The notes under the pieces are model-generated. The model was not told where the DNA came from and searched no databases. It was given only the letters and a program-made list of their open reading frames with translations. The position numbers and the translations under genes are program-made. DNA of 64,000 nt from Sphingomonas sp. (GTDB taxonomy: Bacteria; Pseudomonadota; Alphaproteobacteria; Sphingomonadales; Sphingomonadaceae), in assembly GCF_019635515.1 (NCBI RefSeq), contig NZ_JAHBZI010000001.1, forward strand, positions 1,116,001 through 1,180,000, read 5' to 3'. Below, one piece after another: positions 35,003 to 43,785 of the stretch (positions are counted from its first letter, which is position 1; each line of letters starts with the position of its first letter).

Positions 35003-37039
35003 TCAATAAATCCCGTCGATCTCGACCGTCAGCCGCGGTGTCGGCGGGGCCAGCAACAGGCTCTTGCGCTTGTTGTTGGCGATCTCGTCCGCGCGCAGCC
35101 GGGCATATCTGTCCTTCGCCGCCGCCGCCGCGTCCTTGCCGTCGCGGAGGATCGTCGGCTTGAGGAAGATGAACAGCGTCCGCTTCTGCCGGCTCTCGCG
35201 GCGGCTCTTGAACAATTCGCCGACGATCGGGATGTCGCCAAGGATCGGCACCTGGCGGCGCACGTCCATATAGTCGTCGCTGATCAGCCCGCCGAGCACG
35301 ATCGTCTCGCCATTGTCGGCCAGCACCGTGGTGTTGATCGCGCGGCGGTTGGTGATCAGGTCGGCGGCCCCGCTCACATTGGCGGTGGCGATCGACGACG
35401 CCTCCTGATTGACCTGCAGCCGGATCGTGTCGCCGGCATTGACGCGCGGCAGGATGCGCAGCGTGATGCCGACATCCTTGCGCTCGATGGTAGTGTAGGG
35501 CGTCGCGGTGCCGGTGTTGGTCAGGATCGATCCGGTGACGAACGGCACGTTCTGTCCGACGACGATCTCGCCGACGACATTGTCGAGCGTGGTGATCTGC
35601 GGCGTCGAAAGCAGGTTGGCCTTGCTCGATACGCCCAGCGCCTGGACCAGGATCGAGAAATCGTCGCCGATCGCGACATTGCCGGTAAAGCCTTCGCCAA
35701 GGATCGCCGCCGCCGGCACGCCCAGCGCGCCGAGGATCGTGCCGAGCGAGGGCACGCCGGTCTGGGTAGTGAACGATGTGCCCGCGCCCTCGACCTGGTT
35801 CAGCACCGCGCCGCTGGTGCCGAGCTGCACCGCCAGCGCCTCGGCATCGTCGCCGGTGATCTCGGCGATCGCCGCCTCGATCAGCACCTGCGGGCGGCGC
35901 ACGTCGAGATCGGTGATGAGCTGCTCGATCGACTGGATCGCCTGCGGCTTGCCGCGCACCACCACGGCGTTGAGCTCGGGAGCGGCCTGCACGGTCAGCT
36001 CCGGCGTCGTGAAGCCCTGCGGCATCTCGCTGCTGCCAGACATCGTCGCCATCGCCGGATTGGCGTTGCCGGCCGTGGTGCCGGTCGCGCCGCTGGTCAG
36101 CCCGGATAGCGCCTGCGAAGCGCTGGTGCGGCCAGGCGAACCGGCGGTGCCGGTCGAGGACAGGCTGCGCGCGATCGGATTATCGGCGCTTTCGCCCTGA
36201 CCCAGAATGCCGCGCAATATGTTGGTCACCGATTCGGCATCGGCGTAGTTCAATCGGAACATCCGCGTGATCGGCGTCGCCCCGCCCGGCGCATCGAGCG
36301 ACAGCGCCATCTTGCGCGCCTCGTTCACCGCGGCGGGTGTACCGCGCACGATGATCGTGTTGCTCCGTGCGTCCGCCGCCACCTTGGCGCCGCCATCGCC
36401 AAGCACGCCGCGCAGCGATTCCGCCACCGCCGCCGCGTCGCCATTCCTGAGCGCGATCGTCGCGAAGGTCGCACCGCTGCCGCCGTCGAGCTGGCGGGCG
36501 ATGCCCTCGACCCGCCTGACATTGTCGGCATAGTCGGTGATCACCACCGCGTTGGGGCTGCTGAGCGGCTCGACGCTGCCGAAGGTCGCGACCAGCGGCC
36601 GCACCACCCGCGCGACATCGGCGGCGGGCACGTTCTGCAGCCGCACCATCCGCGTCACCAGCGCCTGTCCGCCCACGCCGCGCCCGGGGACGCCGCCGTC
36701 GCGCACGGCATTGGCCGCCGGCACGATCCGCCACGCCCGGCCCGAGCGCACCGATGCGAAGCCATTGGCGCGCAGCACCGACTGGAACAGCTCCCACACG
36801 CCGGCGGGCGACAGCGGCGTCGCGGAAGTGACCGTCACCACCCCCTTCACCGCCGGATCGAGGATCAGCGTCCGTCCGGTGATCCGCGAGATCTGGTCGG
36901 CGACGTCCGAAATCTCGACGCCGCGCATATTGACGACGACATCGGCGGGTGCGGCGTCCTGCGCGGTCTGGGCCATCGCCATGCTGTCGAGCAGGGTTAA
37001 GGCGAGCGCGAGAGCGGCGAGGGCGGTGCGAATCTTCAC
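35003..37039 (-). CDS. gspD: Type II secretion outer-membrane secretin GspD
   Basis: A 678-residue secretin. GTG 37039 (VKIRTALAALALALTLL) is chosen because the longer frame overlaps gspC and has no export signal. A signal peptide ends near AMAQ. N0 (VVVNMRGVEISDVADQISRITGRTLI) and N1-N3 domains (RMFRLNYADAESVTNILRGILG, AVVVRGKPQAIQSIEQLITDLD) precede the secretin domain (NAGDTIRLQVNQEASSI, NTTVLADNGETIVLGGLI, PILGDIPIVGELFKSR). It forms the outer-membrane channel of the type II system. It is the last gsp gene of the minus-strand operon, 10 bp after gspC. Confidence 0.93.
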   Translation of the reverse strand: MKIRTALAALALALTLLDSMAMAQTAQDAAPADVVVNMRGVEISDVADQISRITGRTLILDPAVKGVVTVTSATPLSPAGVWELFQSVLRANGFASVRSGRAWRIVPAANAVRDGGVPGRGVGGQALVTRMVRLQNVPAADVARVVRPLVATFGSVEPLSSPNAVVITDYADNVRRVEGIARQLDGGSGATFATIALRNGDAAAVAESLRGVLGDGGAKVAADARSNTIIVRGTPAAVNEARKMALSLDAPGGATPITRMFRLNYADAESVTNILRGILGQGESADNPIARSLSSTGTAGSPGRTSASQALSGLTSGATGTTAGNANPAMATMSGSSEMPQGFTTPELTVQAAPELNAVVVRGKPQAIQSIEQLITDLDVRRPQVLIEAAIAEITGDDAEALAVQLGTSGAVLNQVEGAGTSFTTQTGVPSLGTILGALGVPAAAILGEGFTGNVAIGDDFSILVQALGVSSKANLLSTPQITTLDNVVGEIVVGQNVPFVTGSILTNTGTATPYTTIERKDVGITLRILPRVNAGDTIRLQVNQEASSIATANVSGAADLITNRRAINTTVLADNGETIVLGGLISDDYMDVRRQVPILGDIPIVGELFKSRRESRQKRTLFIFLKPTILRDGKDAAAAAKDRYARLRADEIANNKRKSLLLAPPTPRLTVEIDGIY

Positions 37040-37049
37040 GAAGGGCCTT

Positions 37050-37853
37050 TTAGCGCAGCGGAACGGTAAGCGTGAGCGGCTTGCCGTTGCGGAGGATCTG
37101 GATCTGGGCGGAGCCGCTCGCCTGCGCCGCGGCGAAGGCACCCTGGGCGGCGCTCGGATCGCTGAGCGCGGTGCCGTTGACCGACTGGATGACGTCGCCC
37201 GATTGCATCCCTGGCGGGCCATTGGCGCCGACGCGGTAGCCGCCGCTGACCGGCGTCGCGTCGAGGCGCTGGAGCACATCGACCGGGTTCGGCGCGGCCG
37301 CGACCGGCGGCGCGATGCCTTGCGCGGGGGCGACACCCGGCACCAGCGGCGGTTGCGCCGGTCCCTTGGCGGCGGCAGCGGAGCGCTGCTCGGGCGAGAG
37401 CGTCGGATCGGGGAAGGCGAGGAACTCGCTGCGCCCGCCGTTCGACAGGATCACCCGGTCGCGCAGGATCGCGGTGACGGTCCCTCCGCCGGCCTTCTCT
37501 CCGACGCGGAAGGCGGTCGCGGGCGCGCCGCTCACCGAGATATACGCGACCGACAATTCCGCCGGCCGGGCCGCGAATACGCCTTTCAGTTCCAGCGGCA
37601 GCGCCGTCGCCATCCCGGCATCGCTCGCCACGGCCTTGCCGAAGGGGGCTAGCGCCAGGGCAGGGGCGATGTCGGGCGTGACAGCGGGCCCGCTGGCGCC
37701 GGAGGGCACGGTCACCGCGCCGGTTCCGGCATGCCCGGCGATTCGCCAGGTCAGTCCGGCCAGCGCCACCGCGACCGAGACCACGACCAGTCCGGTCACC
37801 AGGTCGAGCCCGGTGCGTGCCTGCCGCGGCGTAAGTGTGAAGCCCCCGATCAT
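37050..37853 (-). CDS. gspC: Type II secretion protein GspC with PDZ domain
   Basis: A 267-residue inner-membrane protein. One membrane segment (about 18-38) precedes the homology region (LKGVFAARPAELSVAYISVSG to GGGTVTAILRDRVILSNGGRSEFLAF). A proline/alanine linker and a PDZ domain follow (LDATPVSGGYRVGANGPPGMQSGDVIQSVNG). GspC links the inner-membrane platform to GspD and helps choose substrates. Its start overlaps the gspI stop (ATGA). Unlike the small gene at 34242, it carries a full PDZ domain. Confidence 0.92.
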   Translation of the reverse strand: MIGGFTLTPRQARTGLDLVTGLVVVSVAVALAGLTWRIAGHAGTGAVTVPSGASGPAVTPDIAPALALAPFGKAVASDAGMATALPLELKGVFAARPAELSVAYISVSGAPATAFRVGEKAGGGTVTAILRDRVILSNGGRSEFLAFPDPTLSPEQRSAAAAKGPAQPPLVPGVAPAQGIAPPVAAAPNPVDVLQRLDATPVSGGYRVGANGPPGMQSGDVIQSVNGTALSDPSAAQGAFAAAQASGSAQIQILRNGKPLTLTVPLR

Positions 37854-38302
37854 CGTTTCCGTCCGTCCACGAAGCCGTCGAGCGATGCAAGCGCCGCGTT
37901 ATCCCGCAACGCGGTGACCGCGATGCGAACGCGAGTGATTTCGGGGTCGCTGGTGTTCTGGCGGTCCACCGCGATGCGCCATGGCTCGCCCAGCATCTCC
38001 TGCCTGTCCGCGCCCGGAATGCCCGCCTCGAGCTCCGCCAGCCGGTTCTCCGCCACCCACATCGCCGCCGCCCGCCGCTCCAGCCCGCGCGTCGAATCGA
38101 TATGCGATTCCACCGCGCGCATCAGCCCGACGGTGGCGATCGCCAACACCGCCAGCGCGACCAGCGCCTCGATCAGCGAGAAGCCGCTATCGCCTCGCCC
38201 GGCGATGGTGCTCCTGCGAAAGCACGAGCCCGGGGCTGCCAGCGTGTCGCCAGTAACCCTGGGCTCCCGCTTTCGCAGGAGAACGAGACGAAAAATCCTC
38301 AT
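37850..38302 (-). CDS. gspI: Minor pseudopilin GspI with repeat-encoded leader
   Basis: A 150-residue pseudopilin with the prepilin motif RGDSG/FSLIEALVALAVLAIATVG; the peptidase should cut after G40, leaving E5 in the mature chain. The leader is 40 residues against about 6-25 usually, because an imperfect palindrome (38211-38281) encodes residues 8-31. ATG 38302 overlaps the gspH stop, and no other start lies between it and the cleavage site. GspI forms the pseudopilus tip with GspJ, GspK and GspH. Confidence 0.9.
   Translation of the reverse strand: MRIFRLVLLRKREPRVTGDTLAAPGSCFRRSTIAGRGDSGFSLIEALVALAVLAIATVGLMRAVESHIDSTRGLERRAAAMWVAENRLAELEAGIPGADRQEMLGEPWRIAVDRQNTSDPEITRVRIAVTALRDNAALASLDGFVDGRKR
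38211..38281. repeat. Palindromic element inside the gspI leader
   Basis: Arms CTCCTGCGAAAGC.CGAGCCC (38211-38235) and the mirror GGGCT.CCGCTTTCGCAGGAG (38257-38281) match at 22 of 25 positions. It is in frame with gspI. Confidence 0.85.
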
Positions 38303-38838
38303 GCCGCCGGTGCTGGTGCCGGTGCCGGTGCCGGTGCCGGTGCCGGCAGCGCATGCGCGGTCAGCCCGTCAAAGGTCACCACCCAGCGCTGGTTGCCGCT
38401 CTCCACCGTCGCCGCCATCGGCTGGCTGGCGCCATCGATGCCGAGCACCACCGGCGGCCGCACGCTCAGCGTCACGACGATCCCGGAGGGCAGCTGATGA
38501 AAACCCAGCGCATCGTCGGTGCGCGGGACCAGCTTCCCGTCCGCGGCGAAGGTCGCGAAGCCATAGCCATGTTCTTCGGTGGTGAAGGCGATCAGCCGGT
38601 CGCCGAGCATCGCGTCGTCGGATGCGGCCTGCAGCCGCGTCGCCAGCCGCCGCGCTTCGGTCTCGACGCTCGGGGCACGGGTGACACTGCCGATGCCGAG
38701 CGTCACCGCGCCCGCGGCGATGCCGATAATGACGAGGACGATCAGCACCTCGATCAGCGTGAAACCACCTTCGGCCGAAGCGCCAAAGATGTCCTCGCGC
38801 CGACAGGGTCTCCGCGACCGAGGGGTGCCCCCGCGCAT
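38299..38838 (-). CDS. gspH: Minor pseudopilin GspH with Ala-Pro tail
   Basis: A 179-residue pseudopilin. The prepilin site is SAEGG/FTLIEVLIVLVIIGIAAG after a 25-residue leader, with E5 retained. The globular part shows RLATRLQAASDDAMLGDRLIAF, LPSGIVVTLSVRPP and RWVVTFDGL, as expected for GspH. The C terminus is a run of Ala-Pro dipeptides encoded by a tandem hexanucleotide repeat (38307-38346). The gspG stop is 3 bp upstream. GspH belongs to the pseudopilus tip. Confidence 0.9.
   Translation of the reverse strand: MRGGTPRSRRPCRREDIFGASAEGGFTLIEVLIVLVIIGIAAGAVTLGIGSVTRAPSVETEARRLATRLQAASDDAMLGDRLIAFTTEEHGYGFATFAADGKLVPRTDDALGFHQLPSGIVVTLSVRPPVVLGIDGASQPMAATVESGNQRWVVTFDGLTAHALPAPAPAPAPAPAPAA
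38307..38346. repeat. Tandem hexanucleotide repeat in gspH 3' end
   Basis: About six and a half units of CCGGTG (one unit CTGGTG). It encodes the Ala-Pro tail of GspH, ending five bases before the stop codon on the minus strand. Confidence 0.9.
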
Positions 38839-38841
38839 CGT

Positions 38842-39312
38842 TCAGCCCTTGCCGTCGATGTCCGCGTCGATTCCTTCGCCGCCGATCTTGGCATCCTTGC
38901 CCAGCGAGCGGATCGTGAAGCTGTTGCCGTCGGACACATATTCATACGGCTTGCCCCAGCCGTCGGTGGCCGGTGCGGAGAGGTAGCCGCCCGGCGCGAA
39001 GGTGGCCGGAAGCGGCGGCGTCGTCGTCTTCTCGACCAAAGCCTTCAGCCCCTGTTCGGTGGTCGGGTAGCTGCCATTGTCGAGGCGATACAGCTTGAGC
39101 GCGCCGGCGATCGTCGAGATGTTGGTCCTGGTCGCGGTGGCCTTGGCCTCGTCGGGCCGGCCCATCACGTTGACCGCGACCAGCCCCGCCAGGATCGCGA
39201 CGATGATCAGCACGATCATCACTTCCAGAAGGGTGAAGCCCGCTTCCCCGTTCGGAACATTGCGGCGGCGGCGCGCCACGCGGTCATTGATTTGTTTCAA
39301 AACTATGCGCAT
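38842..39312 (-). CDS. gspG: Major pseudopilin GspG
   Basis: A 156-residue major pseudopilin. ATG 39312 is chosen, as AGGCGGGG lies close upstream; the frame remains open much further but reads antisense to gspL there. The prepilin motif is NGEAG/FTLLEVMIVLIIVAILAGLVAVNVMG. The signature YRLDNGSYPTTEQGLKALV and calcium-loop region LSAPATDGWGKPYEYVSDG are typical. It builds the pseudopilus shaft and heads the gspG-H-I-C-D operon. Its start is about 55 bp from the divergent gspL start. Confidence 0.94.
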   Translation of the reverse strand: MRIVLKQINDRVARRRRNVPNGEAGFTLLEVMIVLIIVAILAGLVAVNVMGRPDEAKATATRTNISTIAGALKLYRLDNGSYPTTEQGLKALVEKTTTPPLPATFAPGGYLSAPATDGWGKPYEYVSDGNSFTIRSLGKDAKIGGEGIDADIDGKG

Positions 39313-39366
39313 CCCCGCCTCATGCGTCCTGCCCATGAAACCTCTGTGACTGCCGGATCGAGCGCG

Positions 39367-40452
39367 ATGGGTGCGCCGGACCTCGAAGCGCCGCGCGCCG
39401 CGGGTGTATGGACGCTGGCGGGCGACCGCCTGATCATAGTCGACGCCAGCGGCCCTGCAACCATTCTCGTCCCGACCGAGCAGGTGCGGTTGTTCGAAGT
39501 CGATCTGCCTTTGCCGAGCCGGGCGAAGCGCATGGCCGCGCTGCCGTTCGCGATCGAGGACCGGATCGCCGAGCCGGTGGAGAGCGTCCATATCGCACTG
39601 GGTGCGGAGGTCGGGCCGAAGCGCTACATGGTCGGGGTGGCCGGCCACGATGCGATGGCGCGGTGGGTCGCGATCGCCGATTCGGCGGGTCTCGGCCATG
39701 CCGCCATCGTTCCCGACGCGCTGACGCTGCCGGCGGTCGTCGAGGAATGGTGGGTCGATATCCGCGGCGACCGGGCGCTGGTGCGGGGCGACGATGGCGC
39801 CTTCGCCTGTCCCGTCGCCATGCTGCCCGCCGCCTGGCAGGCGGCCGGCAAGCCGGACTTCGTCCATTCGGGGGATACGCCGCCCGTCGGCATGGCCAGC
39901 GCCGCGAAAGGAGATCTGGCCCCGGAAGGAGTCGCCGAGCGGCTCGCCAGGCCGGTCCTCGATCTCCGCCAGGGCCTCTATGCGCGCCGTTACGCGGCTT
40001 ATTCGAGCATCTGGCGCCGTCTCGGCTGGATCGTCGCCTTGGGCGCCGCCGCGCATATCGTCATCGCCACGGCCGATACGCTGATGCTGCGCTCGATCGC
40101 CAACCGCCGCGCCGCCGATACCCGCGCGCTGGTCGCGACCGCCGCGCCGGGAATCACCATTGGCGAGGATCTGGTCGGCGATGTCACCAACCTGCTGCCC
40201 ACCGCCACCAGCGGCCGCCCCGACAGCTTCATCCCGCTGGTAACGCGCGTGTCGGGCGCCCTGGCGCCGCTGGCGGGCTCGCTCACCATGCGCGCGATGA
40301 CCTTCCAGGCGAATACGCTGACCATGGATGTCGAAAGCGGCGATCCCGGTCTCGCCGCGCGGATCGACGCCGCGCTCAAGGCCGCCCGCGTCACCGCCAC
40401 CGTCACCGCCGCCAGCGACGGCAGTGTCCGCGTCACGGCGAGCGGCGCATGA
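39367..40452 (+). CDS. gspL: Type II secretion inner-membrane protein GspL
   Basis: A 361-residue bitopic protein. Starts at 39322, 39346 (GTG) and 39367 (ATG) are possible; 39367 leaves room for promoters between it and gspG. The cytoplasmic actin-like part (LIIVDASGPATILVPTEQVRLFEVDLPLPSRAKRMAALPFAIEDRI) recruits GspE. One membrane helix (about 230-250, LGWIVALGAAAHIVIATADTLML) is followed by a periplasmic ferredoxin-like domain. It is coupled to gspM by ATGA. Confidence 0.9.
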   Translation: MGAPDLEAPRAAGVWTLAGDRLIIVDASGPATILVPTEQVRLFEVDLPLPSRAKRMAALPFAIEDRIAEPVESVHIALGAEVGPKRYMVGVAGHDAMARWVAIADSAGLGHAAIVPDALTLPAVVEEWWVDIRGDRALVRGDDGAFACPVAMLPAAWQAAGKPDFVHSGDTPPVGMASAAKGDLAPEGVAERLARPVLDLRQGLYARRYAAYSSIWRRLGWIVALGAAAHIVIATADTLMLRSIANRRAADTRALVATAAPGITIGEDLVGDVTNLLPTATSGRPDSFIPLVTRVSGALAPLAGSLTMRAMTFQANTLTMDVESGDPGLAARIDAALKAARVTATVTAASDGSVRVTASGA

Positions 40453-40946
40453 AAGTGATCCTCGCCCGCATGCCCGCGCTGGACGCGGCCCTGATCCGCT
40501 TCGATACGTGGTGGAGCGGTCTGTCGCGCCGCGAACGCATCCTCGTCGGTTCGCTCGGCACCCTGCTCGCGGTGCTGGTCCTGACCTACGGCGTGATCAA
40601 ACCCCTCCAGTCCGCCCGCGCCGATGCCCTCGCCGATATCCGAACCTATGAGACGCTCAACGCCCGTACCCTTGCCGCCGGCACGTTGAGCCGCGCCCCC
40701 ACGCCGCGCCGCCAGGGCGCGCCGCTCGAGATCGCCAGCACCTCCGCCGCCGCGCTCGGACTCGCCGCCACCCCCGAAGCGACCTCGGGCGGCGTCCGCG
40801 TCACCGTGGCCGACGCCAATTACGATAATCTGATGGCCTGGCTCGCCGATCTCGTCGCGACCAGCGATCTGCGCGCCACCCGCGTCGCGATCCAGCGCGG
40901 CAAGGCGCCGGGCCGCGTCTCGGCGGTGGTGGATCTGGCGCCATGA
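40449..40946 (+). CDS. gspM: Type II secretion inner-membrane protein GspM
   Basis: A 165-residue protein with one membrane segment (about 32-50, ILVGSLGTLLAVLVLTYGVI), preceded by WWSGLSRRER, the usual GspM entry. A coiled stretch and a small ferredoxin-like periplasmic domain follow (VRVTVADANYDNLMAWLADLVATSDLRATRVAIQRG). It binds GspL and GspC in the inner-membrane platform. Start and stop overlap gspL and gspE (ATGA at both ends). Confidence 0.9.
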   Translation: MKVILARMPALDAALIRFDTWWSGLSRRERILVGSLGTLLAVLVLTYGVIKPLQSARADALADIRTYETLNARTLAAGTLSRAPTPRRQGAPLEIASTSAAALGLAATPEATSGGVRVTVADANYDNLMAWLADLVATSDLRATRVAIQRGKAPGRVSAVVDLAP

Positions 40947-42430
40947 ACGAGACGCTGGCTCTCATCCCCGATACGCCTCCGGTTTTGCCATATAGCTTCG
41001 CGCGCCGAAACGGCGTGCTGCTCCGCGTCGGCGCCCATGGTCTCGAATGCGTCCACCGCGAAGCCGCCGCGCTCGATGCCTTGCTCGAAGTCCAGCGGAT
41101 CGCTCCCGCGGCGGCGTTCGTCGCCGTCGCCGATCCCGCCTTCGATGCGGCGCTCGGCGCGGCCTACGGCGGCGCCGGCACGGCGGCCGACATCGACATC
41201 GGCGACATCGATCTCGCCGCGTTGGCAGACAGCGCCGCCGCGGTCGATGACTTGCTCGACACGCGCGACGACGCCCCCGTCATCCGCCTGATCAACGCGC
41301 TTTTGCTGGAGGCGGTGAAAGAGGGCGCGTCCGACGTTCATATCGAGACGCAGGAAAAGCGCCTCGTCGTGCGCTTCCGCATCGATGGCGTGCTGCGTGA
41401 CCGCATCGAGCCGCCGCGCGCTTTGGCGCCGTTGCTGGTCAGCCGCATCAAGGTGATGGCCAAGCTCGACATCGCCGAGCGCCGCGTGCCACAGGATGGC
41501 CGCGTCACGCTGCGCATCGGCGGCCATGACGTCGATGCCCGCGTCTCGACGATTCCGACCCAGCATGGCGAGCGGGTGGTGATGCGCCTGCTCGAAAAAG
41601 GCTCGCTCCGCCTCGATCTCGAAGCGCTCGGCATGAGCGCCCGCGACCGCGACGTGTTCAACAAATTGCTCGAGCGCCCGCACGGGATGCTGCTGGTGAC
41701 CGGCCCGACCGGATCGGGCAAGACGACCACGCTATATGCGGCGCTCAACACGCTGAATGACCGTAAACGCAATATCATGACGGTCGAAGATCCCATCGAA
41801 TATGAACTTGCCGGGATCGGCCAGACCCAGGTCAATCCGCGTACCGACCTGACCTTCGCGCGTGGCCTGCGCGCGATCCTGCGCCAGGATCCGGACGTGA
41901 TCATGGTCGGCGAGATCCGCGATCAGGAGACCGCGCAGGTCGCGGTCCGCTCGTCGATGACCGGCCATTTCGTGCTCTCGACCCTGCACACCAACAGCGC
42001 CGTCGGCTCGGTAACCCGGCTGATCGACATGGGCGTCGAGCGCTATCTGCTCGCGCCGATGGTGGTCGGCCTCGCCGCCCAGCGTCTCGTCCGCAAGCTG
42101 TGTCCCAATTGCCGCCGCGAGGATGCCGCGACCGATGCCGATGCGCTGCTGCTCGGCGGCGCGATCCGGGCCGGCGAAAAGGTCTGGCGCGCCGAGGGCT
42201 GCGGCGAATGCCACCAGGACGGCTATCGCGGCCGCGCCGGGCTCTATGAGGTTGTCGCGGTCGACGAGAAGTTCCAGAAACTGGTCCATGACGGCGCCAG
42301 CGAGGCCGAGCTTGAAAAGCGCGCGCGCAAGAGCAGCCCCAGCCTGCTCGATGACGGCATCGACAAGATCCGCGCTGGTCTCACCACGGTCGAGGAAGTC
42401 GCGCGCGTCGTGCGGGACGAGGCACTATGA
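40943..42430 (+). CDS. gspE: Type II secretion ATPase GspE
   Basis: A 495-residue secretion ATPase. A shortened N1E-like region (1-100) precedes the ASDVHIE motif and the RecA-like domain: Walker A GPTGSGKT (254-261), Asp box and Walker B ILRQDPDVIMVGEIRDQET, His box HTNSA. The tetracysteine zinc domain CPNC ... CGECHQDGYRGRAGLYEV is present. It powers pseudopilus growth. Its stop lies at the border of the long palindromic repeat that separates it from gspF. Confidence 0.94.
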   Translation: MNETLALIPDTPPVLPYSFARRNGVLLRVGAHGLECVHREAAALDALLEVQRIAPAAAFVAVADPAFDAALGAAYGGAGTAADIDIGDIDLAALADSAAAVDDLLDTRDDAPVIRLINALLLEAVKEGASDVHIETQEKRLVVRFRIDGVLRDRIEPPRALAPLLVSRIKVMAKLDIAERRVPQDGRVTLRIGGHDVDARVSTIPTQHGERVVMRLLEKGSLRLDLEALGMSARDRDVFNKLLERPHGMLLVTGPTGSGKTTTLYAALNTLNDRKRNIMTVEDPIEYELAGIGQTQVNPRTDLTFARGLRAILRQDPDVIMVGEIRDQETAQVAVRSSMTGHFVLSTLHTNSAVGSVTRLIDMGVERYLLAPMVVGLAAQRLVRKLCPNCRREDAATDADALLLGGAIRAGEKVWRAEGCGECHQDGYRGRAGLYEVVAVDEKFQKLVHDGASEAELEKRARKSSPSLLDDGIDKIRAGLTTVEEVARVVRDEAL

Positions 42431-42560
42431 TCCTCCCCGGCACGGGGAGGGGGACCGCCGCGAAGCGGTGGTGGAGGGGGAGCGCCACGAAGCGCACCGC
42501 CTGCTGCACGCCCCCTCCACCAGTCTGCGGCTGGTCCCCCTCCCCGTGCCGGGGAGGATC
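42429..42560. repeat. Long palindromic repeat, copy B
   Basis: A 132-bp element closely similar to copy A, same orientation, between gspE and gspF. It begins inside the gspE stop codon, and its right arm supplies GGGGAGGA for gspF. The sequence just before it (ACTATGA) is the ATGA pattern seen at other gsp junctions. Confidence 0.92.
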
Positions 42561-42563
42561 ATA

Positions 42564-43781
42564 ATGCCAGCCTTTGCATACAGGGCAGCCGATCGCGCCG
42601 GTGTCGCCCGCAAGGGCGTGATCGAAGCCGCTACGCCGGCCGCCGCCCGCGCAATGCTGCGCGAGCAGGCGCTGCTGCCGCTGTCGGTGGAAGTCGCGGG
42701 CGAGCGCCGTAAGGGTCTATCGCTTCCCGATTTCCGCCGCGGCGCGCTCTCGCCCAAGGCACTCGCCACGATCACCCGCCAGATCGCCACGCTGGTCGGC
42801 TCGGATATCGCGATCGAGGAATCGCTTCGCCTCGTCGCCTCGCAGTCCGAGCAGCCAAAGGTCAGCGCATTGCTGCTCGAAGTGCGCGCGAGCATCCTTG
42901 ATGGCCGCAGCTTCGCCGCCGCGCTGGCCGCCCGGCCCAAGGTGTTCCCGGAATTCTATCGCGCCTCGGTCGCCGCCGGCGAAGCGTCGGGCAGGCTGCC
43001 CGATGTCCTCAACCATCTCGCCGAATTCGTCGAGAACCGGCAGGCGAACGGCCAGAAGCTCCAGCTCGCTCTGCTCTATCCGGCGCTGCTCGCAATCGTT
43101 TCGTTCGGAATGATGGCGATGCTGATGGTCTATGTCGTCCCTGACATCGTCCGTGTCTTCATCTCGCGCGGCGCCGATCTGCCGCTGCTCACCCGGATGC
43201 TGATCGCGATCAGCTGGTTCGTCCAGAAATTCGGGCTCTATGCGTTGCTCCTGCTGGCTGTTCTCGCATTGTGGTTCGCGCGTTGGGCACGGGTGCCTGC
43301 CAACCGGTTGCGGATGGACCGTTTCTTCTCCGAACGCCGCCCGTTCCGCCGCTTCAGCCGCCAGCTCAGCGCCGCCCGCTTCGCCGGCAGCCTCGCCACG
43401 CTCGTCGGCAGCGCCGTGCCCCTGGTCGAGGCGCTGCATGCCGCCGCTGCGGTCACCCCCAATCGCTGGGTCCGCGAGAAGGCGCTCGGGGTCGCCGCCC
43501 GCGTCCGCGAAGGCATCAGCCTGCGCGCGGCGATGCAGGAGGCGGGGGTGTTCCCGACGATGCTCGTTGCCATCGTCGCCTCGGGCGAATCGTCGGGCAA
43601 GCTCGCCCCGGCGCTCAGCCGCGCCTCGACCGAGCTCGAGCGCGAGCTCGATGCCCTGGTTTCCGCCTTGGTCGCGCTCGCCGAGCCGCTGGTGCTGCTG
43701 GTGATGGGCGGGCTGGTGCTGATGATGGTGCTGGCGATCCTGCTGCCGATCATCAACCTCAACAATCTGGTGACGCTCTAA
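42564..43781 (+). CDS. gspF: Type II secretion inner-membrane platform protein GspF
   Basis: A 405-residue polytopic protein with the two repeated GspF cytoplasmic domains (about 65-170, LSPKALATITRQIATLVGSDIAIEESL; and about 265-375, FAGSLATLVGSAVPLVEALHAAA), each followed by membrane helices. It has the family signature VASGESSGKLAPALSRAS. ATG 42564 is preceded by the repeat-derived GGGGAGGA. It anchors the ATPase complex and the pseudopilus base. It converges on gspN with a 4-bp gap. Confidence 0.93.
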   Translation: MPAFAYRAADRAGVARKGVIEAATPAAARAMLREQALLPLSVEVAGERRKGLSLPDFRRGALSPKALATITRQIATLVGSDIAIEESLRLVASQSEQPKVSALLLEVRASILDGRSFAAALAARPKVFPEFYRASVAAGEASGRLPDVLNHLAEFVENRQANGQKLQLALLYPALLAIVSFGMMAMLMVYVVPDIVRVFISRGADLPLLTRMLIAISWFVQKFGLYALLLLAVLALWFARWARVPANRLRMDRFFSERRPFRRFSRQLSAARFAGSLATLVGSAVPLVEALHAAAAVTPNRWVREKALGVAARVREGISLRAAMQEAGVFPTMLVAIVASGESSGKLAPALSRASTELERELDALVSALVALAEPLVLLVMGGLVLMMVLAILLPIINLNNLVTL

Positions 43782-43785
43782 AGTG

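Noticed and set aside
38842-40056. GspG as a 404-residue protein
   Set aside because: The upstream part is antisense to gspL; the prepilin leader defines a start near 39312.
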